Program-made: the position numbers and the translations under genes
NCBI RefSeq assembly: GCF_009827595.1
Contig: NZ_WTYT01000006.1
Span: forward strand, 62,001-126,000
DNA length: 64,000 nucleotides
Reading direction: 5' to 3'
Origin: Altericroceibacterium endophyticum
GTDB taxonomy: Bacteria > Pseudomonadota > Alphaproteobacteria > Sphingomonadales > Sphingomonadaceae
The notes under the pieces: model-generated
The model's input: only the letters and a program-made list of their open reading frames with translations
Told to the model about the DNA's origin: nothing
Databases searched by the model: none
Shown here: piece after piece, positions 33,325-43,382 of the stretch
Layout of the letters: each line of letters starts with the position of its first letter
Numbering within the stretch: position 1 is the first letter of the stretch

Positions 33325-33936
33325 TTATGGCAAGCGGCTGGGCTGCCTATCCGCCATCCAGTCCAGCGCAGCCCGCCAGATCGCAAGCGTCGGCGGGGCC
33401 TTCCGTTCCATGCTGATCCGGTCAATCGCCGCCACCAGCCGTTCCAGAGCGATATAGGAACGCTCCACGCGTGGTACCAGATAGGCTGCCGCTTCGGGAT
33501 GCAATGGCAGGCCGCGTTGCTGCGCCAGCGACAGGATCAACTCACCGGCCATGCGGTCATCCGGCGGCCCGATATGCAATTGCATGGCGGCGCTGAGCCG
33601 CGACCGCAAATCAGGCAGATGGATTTTCCAGTCGCCATCCCATGCCGCCAGCAGCAGCAATGTGCCGCTTTCCTGCGCGCGGTTCCAGCGGTGAAACAGC
33701 GCGTCTTCATCCATCAAGGGTGCATTATCGATGACTTCACCGAGACCGCTTTCGGAAAACCAGCGTAGAAACAGCGATTTTCCTGATCGGGGCGGCCCTT
33801 TCAGAATCGCGGTTCCATAGGGCCAACCCTTGGGCTCGCACAGGGCTTCGGCCGTCGACGCATTGGCATCGCCGATAACGATACGTTCGGGTCCGTCACC
33901 ATTATTGCGGCGCAGTGGCAGGGCAATTTGCTGCAT
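33325..33936 (-). CDS. hda: DnaA-like replication regulator (HdaA/Hda type)
   Basis: 203 residues from the ATG at 33936 (MQQIALPLR); the upstream extension overlaps the neighbouring gene and is not homologous. MQQIALPL resembles the QL(S/P)LP clamp-binding motif at the N-terminus of Hda. The AAA+ fold has a Walker-A-like KGPPRSGKSLFLRWF. There is no C-terminal DNA-binding domain, unlike DnaA. HdaA promotes ATP hydrolysis by DnaA together with the sliding clamp. It follows the DUF2066-like gene by 4 bp. Confidence 0.85.
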   Translation of the reverse strand: MQQIALPLRRNNGDGPERIVIGDANASTAEALCEPKGWPYGTAILKGPPRSGKSLFLRWFSESGLGEVIDNAPLMDEDALFHRWNRAQESGTLLLLAAWDGDWKIHLPDLRSRLSAAMQLHIGPPDDRMAGELILSLAQQRGLPLHPEAAAYLVPRVERSYIALERLVAAIDRISMERKAPPTLAIWRAALDWMADRQPSRLP

Positions 33937-33940
33937 CGCC

Positions 33941-35221
33941 TTACCGCGATATGGATAATGCGTTGCTGCCCTGGGTAACCTGCCAGCCGCGGCCTTCCAA
34001 TGCGGCTGCCAGCGCGGCAAGTTCCCCGGCATAGCTCACCCGCATGACCGAGGTTCCGCCAATCGCAATCGAGCTGGTCGAGGCGCTGCGAACACCCGGC
34101 GTCCCCCGGATGGCCCCCAGCGTGGCATCGACTGCCGAGGCATCAGGCGTCACGAACTGAATGACATAGCTGTTGACCGTCACTTCAGCCGCGTCATCGG
34201 GGCCGTCCGTGCTGGGGTTCACAGATTGCGCAGCTGCATCAGGTTCCAGTGCGGCATTCGCCTCCATGGCCGCTTCATCGGCTCTGGCCGCATCAATTAA
34301 TCGCTGAACCAACGGACTGATTTCAATCCGCTCGCTCTCCAGCGTCGGGTCCGGGCGAAGCTTGCCCGCATTCACGGCCTGCGTGAACATCTCGTCAAAG
34401 CGGCGCACCGCCTGCCCCAGCATGGCCGGAATCTGTTCTTCATTGTCTGCGGTCAGCGTGAATTCACCGAGATATTGACTATCCGGGCCATAACGCGCGG
34501 TGAATGTGCCCTTCACCGGGCCGCCCGGCCATTGCCGTTCAAGCTTGGCAATGGGCGAAATCACATCGGCCGCGCCGAATTGATCGAGAATATTGCCCCA
34601 CCACAGACGGCTGCGGCGTCCAAGCTGGCCATAGGTAAGCAGCAACGATTCGCCCCCCGCACCGGAAGGGCGAACATAATCCACCGCACTGGCACCGGCC
34701 TGATATTCAGCCCAGGCGCGCTGCCATGGATTGCGTGTTTCGAACATGATCGGATGACCGCCTTCGAACAGCACCGGCAAAGTCAGCAAGGGAGCCGACC
34801 GTGAGCGCTCACCGCCGCCGCCCAGCAGCGCCCCTGCCTTGGTCCGGTCAAAAATGACGCCCAAGGTCGCGATATAGCGTTTAGGCCCCAATTGTTCTTT
34901 CTCGACGATGATCGCGGCGACCATCGATTCGATGCGCGAATCGGAAATATCCGGCCCATCGACCTTTTCCCACGCCTTGCGCTGTGCCTCGCGCCAACCT
35001 TTTTCACGGGCTTCTTCGGGTGAGTCTGCGGTCACATCCACAGTCACACCGTTCACCTGAATATCGGTGGTTTTGGCGACCGGAGCGATGCCGCGATCCC
35101 CGGAAACCTGCGCGATCAAGGCCTGAACAGCGACCAGAGCGAAAGCCAGTGCGCCCAGCAGGAACAGGATCGTCAACCAGTGACGAGAGCGAGGGGGGAG
35201 AGGTGTGTTGAATGTTGTCAT
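33941..35221 (-). CDS. Membrane-anchored DUF2066-like protein
   Basis: 426 residues from the ATG at 35221, which gives an N-terminal signal-anchor ([20 protein letters not shown]). The longer frame runs into the purM promoter. The exported part opens with [37 protein letters not shown], the repetitive start typical of DUF2066. It ends with an HMA-like alpha/beta unit ([18 protein letters not shown]...[11 protein letters not shown]). As I recall, gammaproteobacteria such as Pseudomonas also keep a DUF2066 gene beside purM and hda, so the neighbourhood supports the family. Function unknown. Confidence 0.72.
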   Translation of the reverse strand: MTTFNTPLPPRSRHWLTILFLLGALAFALVAVQALIAQVSGDRGIAPVAKTTDIQVNGVTVDVTADSPEEAREKGWREAQRKAWEKVDGPDISDSRIESMVAAIIVEKEQLGPKRYIATLGVIFDRTKAGALLGGGGERSRSAPLLTLPVLFEGGHPIMFETRNPWQRAWAEYQAGASAVDYVRPSGAGGESLLLTYGQLGRRSRLWWGNILDQFGAADVISPIAKLERQWPGGPVKGTFTARYGPDSQYLGEFTLTADNEEQIPAMLGQAVRRFDEMFTQAVNAGKLRPDPTLESERIEISPLVQRLIDAARADEAAMEANAALEPDAAAQSVNPSTDGPDDAAEVTVNSYVIQFVTPDASAVDATLGAIRGTPGVRSASTSSIAIGGTSVMRVSYAGELAALAAALEGRGWQVTQGSNALSISR

Positions 35222-35292
35222 CGGGGAAAACCGATGGCCTTTTGCCCAAAGGCGAGTGGAAATCCAAGCGCGAAAGACTAAAGGCGGTGGAC

Positions 35293-36399
35293 ATGGCTTC
35301 TGATAATTCAAATTCCTCACCCTATACCTATGCCCAGGCCGGCGTTTCGATCGATGCTGGCAATGCGCTCGTCAAGGCGATCGGACCGCTGGTGAAAGCG
35401 ACCCGAAGGCCCGGCGCCGATGGTGAAATTGGCGGTTTTGGTGGCTTTTTCGATCCCAAGGCGGCGGGCTACAAAGATCCCCTGCTGGTCGCTGGCAATG
35501 ATGGCGTGGGGACCAAGCTGAAACTGGCGATCGACCATAACCGGCATGACGGGGTGGGAATCGATCTGGTCGCGATGTGCGTCAACGATCTGATCGTACA
35601 GGGCGCAGAGCCCCTTTTCTTCCTCGACTATTTCGCCACCGGCAAGCTCGACAATGGTGTGGCGGAGCAGGTTATCGCCGGAATCGCCACGGGCTGCTCA
35701 ACCGCCAATTGCGCCCTGATCGGCGGCGAAACGGCCGAGATGCCGGGCATGTATGCGGCAGGTGACTATGATCTGGCCGGCTTCTGCGTGGGTGCGGTTG
35801 AACGCGGTGAACAATTGACCGGTGACAAGGTGGCCCCCGGCCAGATCTTGCTCGGCATTGCCAGCTCTGGCGTTCATTCCAACGGCTTCTCTCTGGTCCG
35901 CCGTCTGGCAACGGACAAGAACTGGGCTCTTAACGAACCCGCCCCCTTTGATAACAGCCGCGGCTTGCTCGATACGTTGATGGAACCGACGCGGATCTAT
36001 GTGCGCAGCCTGCTGCCCACGATTCGCTCCGGCAAAATTGCCGCGCTCGCACATATTACCGGTGGCGGGCTGCTGGAAAATATTCCGCGCGTGCTGCCCG
36101 ATGGCGCGCATGCCGTTGTCGATGCTGGCAGCTGGGATCAGCCCGGTCTGATGGCGTTCTTGCAGGATCAGGGCAATATTGCGCCCGAGGAAATGGCCCG
36201 CACCTTCAATTGCGGTCTGGGCATGGTTCTGGCCGTGGACGCGGACGATGTGGCGGCAGTAACGGCGGAACTGGAAACCGCTGGCGAAACCGTCTTCTCC
36301 ATCGGCCGGATCGAAGAGGGCACGCGCGGCTGCACTGTCAAAGGCACCGCTGGTTCCTGGAGCGCGATGACAGATTGGGAAGCGCGCCACGATGCCTGA
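35293..36399 (+). CDS. purM: Phosphoribosylformylglycinamidine cyclo-ligase (AIR synthetase)
   Basis: 368 residues from the ATG at 35293 (MASDNSN, after GGCGGTGGAC); the frame continues upstream but that part overlaps the divergent gene's start. Conserved sites are [56 protein letters not shown] and [12 protein letters not shown]. It closes the imidazole ring to give AIR, the fifth step of purine synthesis. It overlaps purN by 8 bp and is divergent from the DUF2066-like gene. Confidence 0.97.
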   Translation: MASDNSNSSPYTYAQAGVSIDAGNALVKAIGPLVKATRRPGADGEIGGFGGFFDPKAAGYKDPLLVAGNDGVGTKLKLAIDHNRHDGVGIDLVAMCVNDLIVQGAEPLFFLDYFATGKLDNGVAEQVIAGIATGCSTANCALIGGETAEMPGMYAAGDYDLAGFCVGAVERGEQLTGDKVAPGQILLGIASSGVHSNGFSLVRRLATDKNWALNEPAPFDNSRGLLDTLMEPTRIYVRSLLPTIRSGKIAALAHITGGGLLENIPRVLPDGAHAVVDAGSWDQPGLMAFLQDQGNIAPEEMARTFNCGLGMVLAVDADDVAAVTAELETAGETVFSIGRIEEGTRGCTVKGTAGSWSAMTDWEARHDA

Positions 36400-36976
36400 T
36401 GCGCGTAAAGCCCGGATTGCCGTGATGCTGTCTGGCAGCGGCACGACCATGTCGTCGCTGCTTTATGCCTCGCGCCTCCCCGGCTGCCCTTACGAAATCG
36501 TGCTGGTTGCCAGCAACAAGCCGGAGGCACGCGGTCTGGCCATTGCCGAAGCGGAAGGCATAGCCACTTTCGCGCATAGCCACCGCGGGATGAGCCGCGA
36601 AGCGCATGAGGAAATCATGCTGGATGCTCTGCGCGAGGCTGCGCCAGATTACATCGCCCTCTGCGGCTATATGCGTATTTTATCGGAGGCATTCGTGGCG
36701 CCTTGGCAGGGGCGCATGGTCAACACGCATCCGTCTTTGCTGCCGAAATTCAAGGGACTCGACACGCATCAGCGCGCGCTGGAGGCGGGCGAGAGCCATG
36801 GCGGCTGCACCGTGCATGAAGTGACGCCGAAACTGGATGATGGTCCGATTCTGGGCCAGATTCCGGTGCGCATCATGGCCGATGATACGCCGGCCAGTCT
36901 TGCCGCGCGCGTCCTGCTGGCCGAATATCAGCTCTATCCCCGGATGCTGGCACAATTCGTCAGTCAGCATCGCTGA
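36392..36976 (+). CDS. purN: Phosphoribosylglycinamide formyltransferase
   Basis: 194 residues. It transfers a formyl group from 10-formyl-THF to GAR, the third purine step. The phosphate loop is [13 protein letters not shown], a variant of the usual SGxGSN pattern. The catalytic Asn-His-Asp set is visible in CGYMRIL...[21 protein letters not shown] and LDDGPIL. It overlaps the 3' end of purM by 8 bp and is followed by a hairpin terminator shared with ndk. Confidence 0.96.
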   Translation: MPDARKARIAVMLSGSGTTMSSLLYASRLPGCPYEIVLVASNKPEARGLAIAEAEGIATFAHSHRGMSREAHEEIMLDALREAAPDYIALCGYMRILSEAFVAPWQGRMVNTHPSLLPKFKGLDTHQRALEAGESHGGCTVHEVTPKLDDGPILGQIPVRIMADDTPASLAARVLLAEYQLYPRMLAQFVSQHR

Positions 36977-36984
36977 TACGAAAA

Positions 36985-37006
36985 AGGCCGCCCCAAAGGG
37001 CGGCCT
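36985..37006 (-). terminator. Terminator between convergent purN and ndk
   Basis: A 9-bp stem AGGCCGCCC/GGGCGGCCT with a 4-nt loop lies 9 bp after the purN stop. On the minus strand it is followed by TTTTTC, making a textbook intrinsic terminator for ndk. It may also stop purN transcripts, although the plus strand has only a weak T run. Confidence 0.8.
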
Positions 37007-37031
37007 CATCGTTTCGCAATGAACGCGAAAA

Positions 37032-37454
37032 TCAGCCGACGATTTCGTCTTCATTGAAGAAGAATGCGATTTCGGTCTTGGCATTTTCTTCGCTGTCCGA
37101 ACCGTGAACCGAGTTGGCTTCGATGCTTTCAGCGAATTCCTTGCGGATCGTGCCGGCATCGGCATCGGCCGGGTTGGTTGCGCCCATGACGTCGCGGTTA
37201 CGCTTCACGGCATCTTCGCCTTCGAGCACCTGAACCACGACCGGACCGCTGATCATGAAGTCGACCAGTTCGCCGTAAAAGGGGCGTTCCTTATGCACGG
37301 CGTAGAAGCCTTCAGCCTGTTCCTTGGTCATCTGAATGCGCTTGGAAGCAACGACGCGCAGGCCGGCGTCTTCGAGCTTCTGAGTGACGGCGCCGGTCAG
37401 GTTGCGGCGGGTAGCGTCGGGCTTAATGATCGAAAAGGTGCGGGTAACCGCCAT
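37032..37454 (-). CDS. ndk: Nucleoside diphosphate kinase
   Basis: 140 residues from the ATG at 37454 ([21 protein letters not shown]), the usual length; the 27 extra codons upstream are not homologous. The catalytic His is in [19 protein letters not shown], near residue 117. It balances NTP and dNTP pools using ATP. It is transcribed away from the FUSC-like gene upstream (116 bp gap) and ends at the terminator shared with purN. Confidence 0.98.
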   Translation of the reverse strand: MAVTRTFSIIKPDATRRNLTGAVTQKLEDAGLRVVASKRIQMTKEQAEGFYAVHKERPFYGELVDFMISGPVVVQVLEGEDAVKRNRDVMGATNPADADAGTIRKEFAESIEANSVHGSDSEENAKTEIAFFFNEDEIVG

Positions 37455-37570
37455 GTCAGGTTCCTTGGGATAGTTTGATTGAATTGTTGTTTGGAAATCT
37501 TGCGCGCCAATACAGTCGACTGTGCCATCGGGCAAGTTCTGTTGCGATCAAAATGCCCATGGCGGGACAG

Positions 37571-38668
37571 TCAGACGCGGTAGCTTTCATCAATACGGTC
37601 AGCCAGATCGTGAAAGTCCTGCCGCATTTTGCGCAAGGCGAATGCCAGGCCGAACAAACGCCCGACTTGTTCAAAGGGGATTTCGCGAACATCCTCCGAT
37701 TGCGAAAAATCGGCAAATGCCTGTTCGAATTGCTTCATCGCGATATCATCTTCGCTGCGATCAACCGCATGGTCTTCCTCCAGCGCCTGTCCGCAGCGGC
37801 GGATAAATTCCGCCTCGGCGCGCAGAACCCCGGCGGCGGGCTTGCCAACCTTTTCGGCGACGAAGGGACGGAAGGGTGTTTCATCCAAACGGTTGATATG
37901 CATGATATCGTTTCGGATACGCCACAGGGTACGCGGAATGGCGTCCGACACGCCGTGCTTGGCCATGAAGGCGGAGCGTTCCCGCCGCACATCGGCCTGC
38001 AGCCCCTCTGCCGCCGTCAATGATTTGCGCAGAGCGATCCCGGCTTCCACTGCCGACCCGGCCTGCCCGCTCTCCAGAGCCTTCGCATGCGTTTCCAGCA
38101 TATCGCGCGTTGCCTCGATCACCGATTTCAGCCGCGTGATCAGCTCCTTGCGGCTCCGTGTTGGCAGGATCAGGCGGCTACAAATAACCCCGATCACGCC
38201 GCCAAGCCCAATCTCGAGAATTCGGTCGACGACAAACACCGTGACCGGAATTTCGGGAGTACGGGTTAACATGACGATCGCGGCAGTGATCCCCGCGACC
38301 CGCAAGCGCGACGTTCGCATCGCGGCAAATGCACACAGGCCGGTGACCACAACCAGAGAAATACCGGTCGCCACCATTCCCTGAGGCGTGACCAGAAGCG
38401 CCGCCCCGCCCAGCACAGCACCGGCTATTGTGGCGATAAGGCGATCCGTCGCCGCGCCAATCGTCGCCCCGACCGAGACACCCTGCATCACGATCAGGAC
38501 GGTTACGATCGCCCAGAACCCCTGCTCCAGTGCCAGCACATGGATGAGGGCATAGGTCATGCCGCAGGCGATCATCACTCGGGCAGCCTGCCGCAGGGCA
38601 CGCTTATTCGGGCTGAAAATGCCGCTCAGTGCGTCGGACGCCTGCTGCGCAGTGTGTGCGAAGATCAT
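37571..38668 (-). CDS. FUSC-family (aromatic acid exporter-like) inner-membrane protein
   Basis: 365 residues. The N-terminal 160 residues form a bundle of six hydrophobic segments (ALIHVLALEQGFWAIVTVLIVM, LIATIAGAVLGGAALLV, VTVFVVDRILEIGLGGVIGVI). A helical cytoplasmic domain of about 190 residues follows. The pattern matches FUSC/YccS/AaeB-type proteins, the half-size form with a single membrane unit. Such proteins are linked to aromatic acid or drug efflux; the substrate here is unknown. It is upstream of ndk on the same strand. Confidence 0.85.
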   Translation of the reverse strand: MIFAHTAQQASDALSGIFSPNKRALRQAARVMIACGMTYALIHVLALEQGFWAIVTVLIVMQGVSVGATIGAATDRLIATIAGAVLGGAALLVTPQGMVATGISLVVVTGLCAFAAMRTSRLRVAGITAAIVMLTRTPEIPVTVFVVDRILEIGLGGVIGVICSRLILPTRSRKELITRLKSVIEATRDMLETHAKALESGQAGSAVEAGIALRKSLTAAEGLQADVRRERSAFMAKHGVSDAIPRTLWRIRNDIMHINRLDETPFRPFVAEKVGKPAAGVLRAEAEFIRRCGQALEEDHAVDRSEDDIAMKQFEQAFADFSQSEDVREIPFEQVGRLFGLAFALRKMRQDFHDLADRIDESYRV

Positions 38669-38825
38669 GGAGGTGAGTGTGCCATATGTGGGTTACGAAA
38701 CAATAAGCCCTGCCGCACAAAATCGCTGGTCCGGGCCGAAGAGCCAAGGTTCAGCTTGTCCGGGGCAGATTAGGCGGGCTTGGGCGCTATTTGGGTTCAG
38801 TCTGAGTGTTGACCGGGTTTGGCTG
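38669..38825. other. 157-bp intergenic region
   Basis: This gap between the holC stop and the FUSC-like start holds no gene. It must contain the promoter for the FUSC-like gene on the minus strand, but no clear sigma-70 elements stand out. Confidence 0.4.
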
Positions 38826-39263
38826 TCACGGCCCCTCGCGCCATTTGCCGCCATCCTGTTTCCAGAATCGACGCTCCACCCCATCCAGCTTGCCCAGCAT
38901 GACCCAGCATTGCCGCGCGTCAGCCAGACGATCATCCCCGAAAATCAGGAAGACCCGCTCGAAATTCTGCGCCTCTTCACGCCACTGCCCATCGGCCAGA
39001 GCGATGAACTTCGCCCCATTTGCAGCCTCGCAATCATGCGACAGCAGCAGCGGCTGACGCTCCGCATGCGGAGCGTCAGCATATCCATGGGCAAGGAATG
39101 CTTCGGGGAGCGTTTCCCACAAGCTGCGGTCAATGGCTGCCAGCTGCGCGGCGTCGGCCGCGACCACCAGCAGCTTTTCGCCCGCCCCCTTGCTGGCTCG
39201 GGCGATGAGCGGGACAACCAGCTCCGCCGGATCGCGGCTGAGCTGATAAAAATCGACCCGCAT
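38826..39263 (-). CDS. holC: DNA polymerase III chi subunit
   Basis: 145 residues from the second of two adjacent ATGs (39263), which has GGAG seven bases upstream against four for the first. MRVDFYQLSRDPAELVVPLIARASKGAGEKLLVV opens the HolC fold, and later AQNFERVFLIFGDDRLADARQCWVM is conserved. Chi links the clamp loader to single-stranded DNA-binding protein during replication. It lies 37 bp downstream of pepA, a pairing also common in other proteobacteria. Confidence 0.93.
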   Translation of the reverse strand: MRVDFYQLSRDPAELVVPLIARASKGAGEKLLVVAADAAQLAAIDRSLWETLPEAFLAHGYADAPHAERQPLLLSHDCEAANGAKFIALADGQWREEAQNFERVFLIFGDDRLADARQCWVMLGKLDGVERRFWKQDGGKWREGP

Positions 39264-39300
39264 CATAGAACTCCCTGCCGCCTGCTGCGCTATTCGTGGC

Positions 39301-40764
39301 TCAGCCTTCGGCGATGTCGCGGATGAACTGGTCAAGCAACCGGACACCGAAGCCGGTTGCACCCTTGTTCCAGGTCGGCCCATCCTTGTCGATCCAGGCC
39401 ATTCCGGCAATATCGAGATGCGCCCAGGGCGTGTCATTTTCGATAAAGCGCTGCAGATACTGGCCTGCCGTAATCGATCCGGCGACGCGCGGCCCGGCAT
39501 TCTTCATGTCGGCAATGACACTGTCCATCAGACGGTCATATTCCGGCGACAGCGGCATCCGCCACAATTTGTCGCCACTTGATTTACCCGCCGCATCAAG
39601 CTGACCCGCCAGCTCATCATTGTTGGAGAACATGCCCGCTTGTTCATGGCCCAGTGCCACCAGCATCGCACCGGTCAATGTCGCCAGATCGACGATCCGG
39701 GCGGGTTTGAATTCGCGCTGCGCCCAGGTGAGCGCATCACCCAGCACCAGCCGCCCTTCGGCGTCGGTATTGATAATTTCGACTGTCTGACCTGACATGG
39801 TGGTGACCACGTCGCCGGGGCGCTGAGCATTGCCGTCAGGCATATTCTCAACCAGCCCGCAGACGCCGATGACATTGGCCTTCGCCTTGCGCCCGGCAAT
39901 GGCCAGCATCGCGCCGGCAACGGCCCCGGCACCGCCCATATCCCATTTCATGTCCTGCATGCCGGCACCCGGCTTGATGGAAATGCCGCCCGAATCGAAG
40001 GTGACGCCCTTGCCAACGAACACAGTCGGCGCATCGCCTTCGGCGCCGCCATTCCAGCGGATCGCCAACATGCGTGGTTTCCTGGCCGAACCTTGCGACA
40101 CGCCCAGCAATGCCCCCATGCCAAGCGCTTCCATTTCGGTCTCGGTCAGCACGCCTATCTCGGCGCCCAGATCCTTGAACCGGTCGCGGCAGCGTTCAAC
40201 AAAACTTTCAGGATAGATGATATTACCCGGCTCGGTGACCAGTTCGCGGGTGAACTCCACGCCCTTGGCAACCGCCAGTTCGCTGTCCCACAATTCCTCT
40301 GTCCCGGCGGGAGCATCCACGATCAGCGCCTTTTCAAGGCTGACCTTCTGTTCGGCCTTCAGCTTGGTGCGATAGACATCGAAACGCCAGCTGCGCAGAC
40401 GCAGGCCAAGGAGAAAGGACACAGTCTCAGCTGCGGAAAGGCCGGAATTGCCAAGGTCCAGCGCGAGGCTTTTTTCGCCCGAGGCGAGATATTTCGCCGC
40501 CAGTGCGCCGCCGGCCTTTTCCAGTGCCGCCTGGCGGTCACTTGCCCCGGCTTCACCCGTGCCGACCAGCGCCAACCGCACGACCTTGCCTGAGCGGTCA
40601 ATGAATGTGTCATACGTCTGCCCGGCCTTGCCACCGAAACGCGCAGCCTTGGCACCTTCAGTCACGGTGCGATCGAGATCGCCGGGGAAATCGCCGGAAT
40701 TTACGATCCGCGCCTCTATTGAAGCATTTTCAAGTCCGCTGCGGTCGGTAAAGGTTATAAGCAT
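39301..40764 (-). CDS. pepA: Leucyl aminopeptidase (M17)
   Basis: 487 residues, normal length. The C-terminal catalytic domain contains the M17 signature NTDAEGRLVLGDALTWA. Metal and substrate residues are in VFVGKGVTFDSGGISIKPG and MKWDMGGAGAVAG. The N-terminal 170 residues form the usual macrodomain-like region. It releases N-terminal amino acids from peptides and in some bacteria also binds DNA. It is divergent from lptD by about 97 bp and co-directional with holC. Confidence 0.97.
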   Translation of the reverse strand: MLITFTDRSGLENASIEARIVNSGDFPGDLDRTVTEGAKAARFGGKAGQTYDTFIDRSGKVVRLALVGTGEAGASDRQAALEKAGGALAAKYLASGEKSLALDLGNSGLSAAETVSFLLGLRLRSWRFDVYRTKLKAEQKVSLEKALIVDAPAGTEELWDSELAVAKGVEFTRELVTEPGNIIYPESFVERCRDRFKDLGAEIGVLTETEMEALGMGALLGVSQGSARKPRMLAIRWNGGAEGDAPTVFVGKGVTFDSGGISIKPGAGMQDMKWDMGGAGAVAGAMLAIAGRKAKANVIGVCGLVENMPDGNAQRPGDVVTTMSGQTVEIINTDAEGRLVLGDALTWAQREFKPARIVDLATLTGAMLVALGHEQAGMFSNNDELAGQLDAAGKSSGDKLWRMPLSPEYDRLMDSVIADMKNAGPRVAGSITAGQYLQRFIENDTPWAHLDIAGMAWIDKDGPTWNKGATGFGVRLLDQFIRDIAEG

Positions 40765-40861
40765 GATGTCTCCGGATGATTCCTATCTGCCGCGCCTCGT
40801 CTCTGCCGCGCGGAAAAGCTATGCCGTTGCAGTTAGGTACGAGCGGTGCGATAGGCAAGCC

Positions 40862-43228
40862 ATGCTCCCCCTGCCGCAGCCCTTGCAGCAAGCCCGTAAA
40901 CGCCGCTTGCACACCCTCTCGCTGGGCGCAAGCCCGCTGATTTTGGCGCTTTCCGCCTGCCCTACCGCCCTGCATGCGCAGGACGGTGCCGCGCCCGGAA
41001 TTACCCCCGCGAACCCGCCGGTGGAAGTGCCCGATGCGCGCGACCCTGTATTTGACGGTGCGCAGAACGAAGGAATGCCGCAGGCAATCGGCGAAATTCC
41101 CGGAGATACCGGGTCTGGCGACGGTCGGGAAATCGGCTTTGAAGCTGATTCGCTGAGTTTCGATTCGGAGGCCGATATCGTCTCCGCATCAGGCAATGTG
41201 GTGATGCGTTCGGGCGATCAGTCGGTGCGCGCCGACAATGTCAGCTGGGACCGCAACAGCGGCCAGATCGTGGCCGAAGGCAACATCCGCTTCGTCGATG
41301 AACATGGCAATCAGCTGTTCACGGACCGGCTCGAACTGACCGATGAGCTGAAAGCCGGTGCGATGAGCAACCTGTTGCTCGCCTTGCGCGAAGGAGGCCG
41401 GCTGGCAGCGCAGCAGGGTGAGCGCGCGGATAATGGCGATGTCATCCTGACCAATGCCGCCTATTCCGCCTGCGCGGTGGAAACGGCGAAGGGGTGCCCC
41501 AGAAAGCCCAGCTGGCGGGTGACGGCCGACCGGGTGATCTATGATCAGGATGAAAAGCGGGTTCGCTTCAAAGGCGCGATGCTGGAATTGTTCGGTGCGC
41601 GTCTTCTGCCCCTGCCCGGCCTGGCCATCACCACCGATAATCGCAGTGTTTCGGGATTGCTGGTTCCCAATGTGGGTATCACCGCCTCCAATGGTCTGGA
41701 AGTCAGCGGCAGCTATTATCTTCGCCTAGCGGATAATCAGGATCTGACCGCGACCGGCTATGTCTATGCCGATGCGCCGCCCATGGCGGCTGTGCAATAC
41801 CGGGCCATGACCGGCTCTGGCGCATTTCAGACCACTGGTTATCTGACCCGCAGTACCAGACTTCAATTCGGCTCCGACACGAGAACCGAGGAAAAGGACT
41901 GGCGCGGTTATTTCTTCGGCAATGGCAAGTTCCAGCTGGACGAAAAGTGGAGCATAACCGGGGCGGTCCGCGTGGCGAGCGACCGCACATTCCTGCGCCG
42001 CTATGACATCAGCAATGATGACCGCCTGCGCTCCACCCTGTCGGCGGAGCGAATTGACGACAATTCCTATTTCTCGATCAGCGGCTGGGCCACGCAGGTT
42101 CTGCTCCGTGATCAGGATCAGGGACTGGTCCCGGTCGCGCTCCCCTTGATCGATTACCGCAAGAGACTGGCGCAGCCGGTCGCGGGCGGCACGGTGGAAT
42201 TGCAGGCAAACAGCCTGAACATCGTGCGCCGCGACGGACAGGATACGCAGCGAGCCTTTGCGCGCGCGCAATGGGATTTGCGGCGCATCACCAGCATGGG
42301 CCAGGAAATCACCCTGACCGGCATGGCCCGCGGTGATGTCTATCATTCTTCCGGGAATGTGAGCACCACGACCCCGCTGTATCGCGGATTGGAGGGCTGG
42401 CAAGGGCGCGCTATCGCCTTGGCGGCACTTGATATGAAATGGCCGCTGATCGGCGAAGCGTTCGGCGGGACTCAGATTCTGACACCGCGGGTGCAGCTGG
42501 TCGCCAGCCCACATATTCGCAATTTCGAAATCCCGAATGAGGATTCGCGCGCAGTCGAGCTGGAGGACACCAATCTGTTCTCGCTCAATCGTTTTCCCGG
42601 TTATGACCGGTTTGAAGACGGTGTGCGCGTAACATATGGCATGGACTGGCAGTTGCGCCGTCCGGGCTGGCAAGTGGAAGCCACGATCGGCCAGTCTTAT
42701 CGGCTGAACAAGGAAAGCGCCCCCTTCCCCGAAGGAACCGGATTGCAGGATCGCTTCTCCGATTTTGCGGGCCGGGTGCAGGTTCGTTACCGTGATTTCG
42801 TGAAATTCACCCACCGCTTCCGTCTGGACAAGGACAGTCTCGCCGTTCGCAGAAACGAAGTGGATGCGACGCTGGGCAGTGACAAGACCTATCTGGAACT
42901 GGGCTACCTCAGGCTCGACCGCGATATCGATGTCGAATTTGAAGATTTGCAGGATCGCGAAGAATTGCGCGCCGCCGCCCGTATCTCTTTTGCGAATTAC
43001 TGGTCTGTCTTCGGTGCAGCGGTCCTCAATCTGACCGACCGGGATGAGGACCCCACGCTGACTTCGGACGGGTTTGAACCTTTGCGGACACGGCTTGGCG
43101 TCGCCTATTCAGATGACTGCCTGGAACTCGGTGTGACCTGGCGGCGCGATTATGTGCAGGTGGCCGATGCCCGGCGCGGCAACACTTTTCAGTTCTTTTT
43201 CGCCTTGCGCAATCTCAGCTTCCGCTAA
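40862..43228 (+). CDS. lptD: LPS-assembly outer-membrane protein LptD
   Basis: 788 residues from the ATG at 40862 (AGGCAAGCC upstream; signal peptide ending ALHAQDG). In-frame starts further up overlap pepA. Residues about 90-220 form an LptA/OstA-like beta-jellyroll (FEADSLSFDSEADIVSASGN, GQIVAEGNIRFVDEHGN). The rest is the large outer-membrane barrel (YLRLADNQDLTATGYVY, WRRDYVQVADARRGNTFQFF). It inserts lipopolysaccharide or its equivalent into the outer leaflet. Only a few cysteines are present, so the disulfide network of E. coli LptD may differ. It heads the conserved order lptD-surA-pdxA-rsmA. Confidence 0.95.
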   Translation: MLPLPQPLQQARKRRLHTLSLGASPLILALSACPTALHAQDGAAPGITPANPPVEVPDARDPVFDGAQNEGMPQAIGEIPGDTGSGDGREIGFEADSLSFDSEADIVSASGNVVMRSGDQSVRADNVSWDRNSGQIVAEGNIRFVDEHGNQLFTDRLELTDELKAGAMSNLLLALREGGRLAAQQGERADNGDVILTNAAYSACAVETAKGCPRKPSWRVTADRVIYDQDEKRVRFKGAMLELFGARLLPLPGLAITTDNRSVSGLLVPNVGITASNGLEVSGSYYLRLADNQDLTATGYVYADAPPMAAVQYRAMTGSGAFQTTGYLTRSTRLQFGSDTRTEEKDWRGYFFGNGKFQLDEKWSITGAVRVASDRTFLRRYDISNDDRLRSTLSAERIDDNSYFSISGWATQVLLRDQDQGLVPVALPLIDYRKRLAQPVAGGTVELQANSLNIVRRDGQDTQRAFARAQWDLRRITSMGQEITLTGMARGDVYHSSGNVSTTTPLYRGLEGWQGRAIALAALDMKWPLIGEAFGGTQILTPRVQLVASPHIRNFEIPNEDSRAVELEDTNLFSLNRFPGYDRFEDGVRVTYGMDWQLRRPGWQVEATIGQSYRLNKESAPFPEGTGLQDRFSDFAGRVQVRYRDFVKFTHRFRLDKDSLAVRRNEVDATLGSDKTYLELGYLRLDRDIDVEFEDLQDREELRAAARISFANYWSVFGAAVLNLTDRDEDPTLTSDGFEPLRTRLGVAYSDDCLELGVTWRRDYVQVADARRGNTFQFFFALRNLSFR

Positions 43229-43382
43229 GCTGGCCACAACGCTGATTGACGTGCATCAGTTGGCAGATTGGCGCAAAAGCGCTATCGGCCTGCTGCTCAG
43301 CAACGGTTAAGCCCGATTTTGCGAATGATGCCGGCATAAGTGGCGCGACGGGTTTGCGCCGATGACAGGGAATACTAGGTAG
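43229..43382. other. 154-bp gap between lptD and surA
   Basis: No gene is seen. The spacing suggests surA may have its own promoter although it belongs to the same conserved gene order. Confidence 0.4.

Noticed and set aside
41726-42814. A 362-codon minus-strand frame opposite lptD
   Set aside because: Antisense shadow of the LptD barrel with no ribosome-binding site or family signature.
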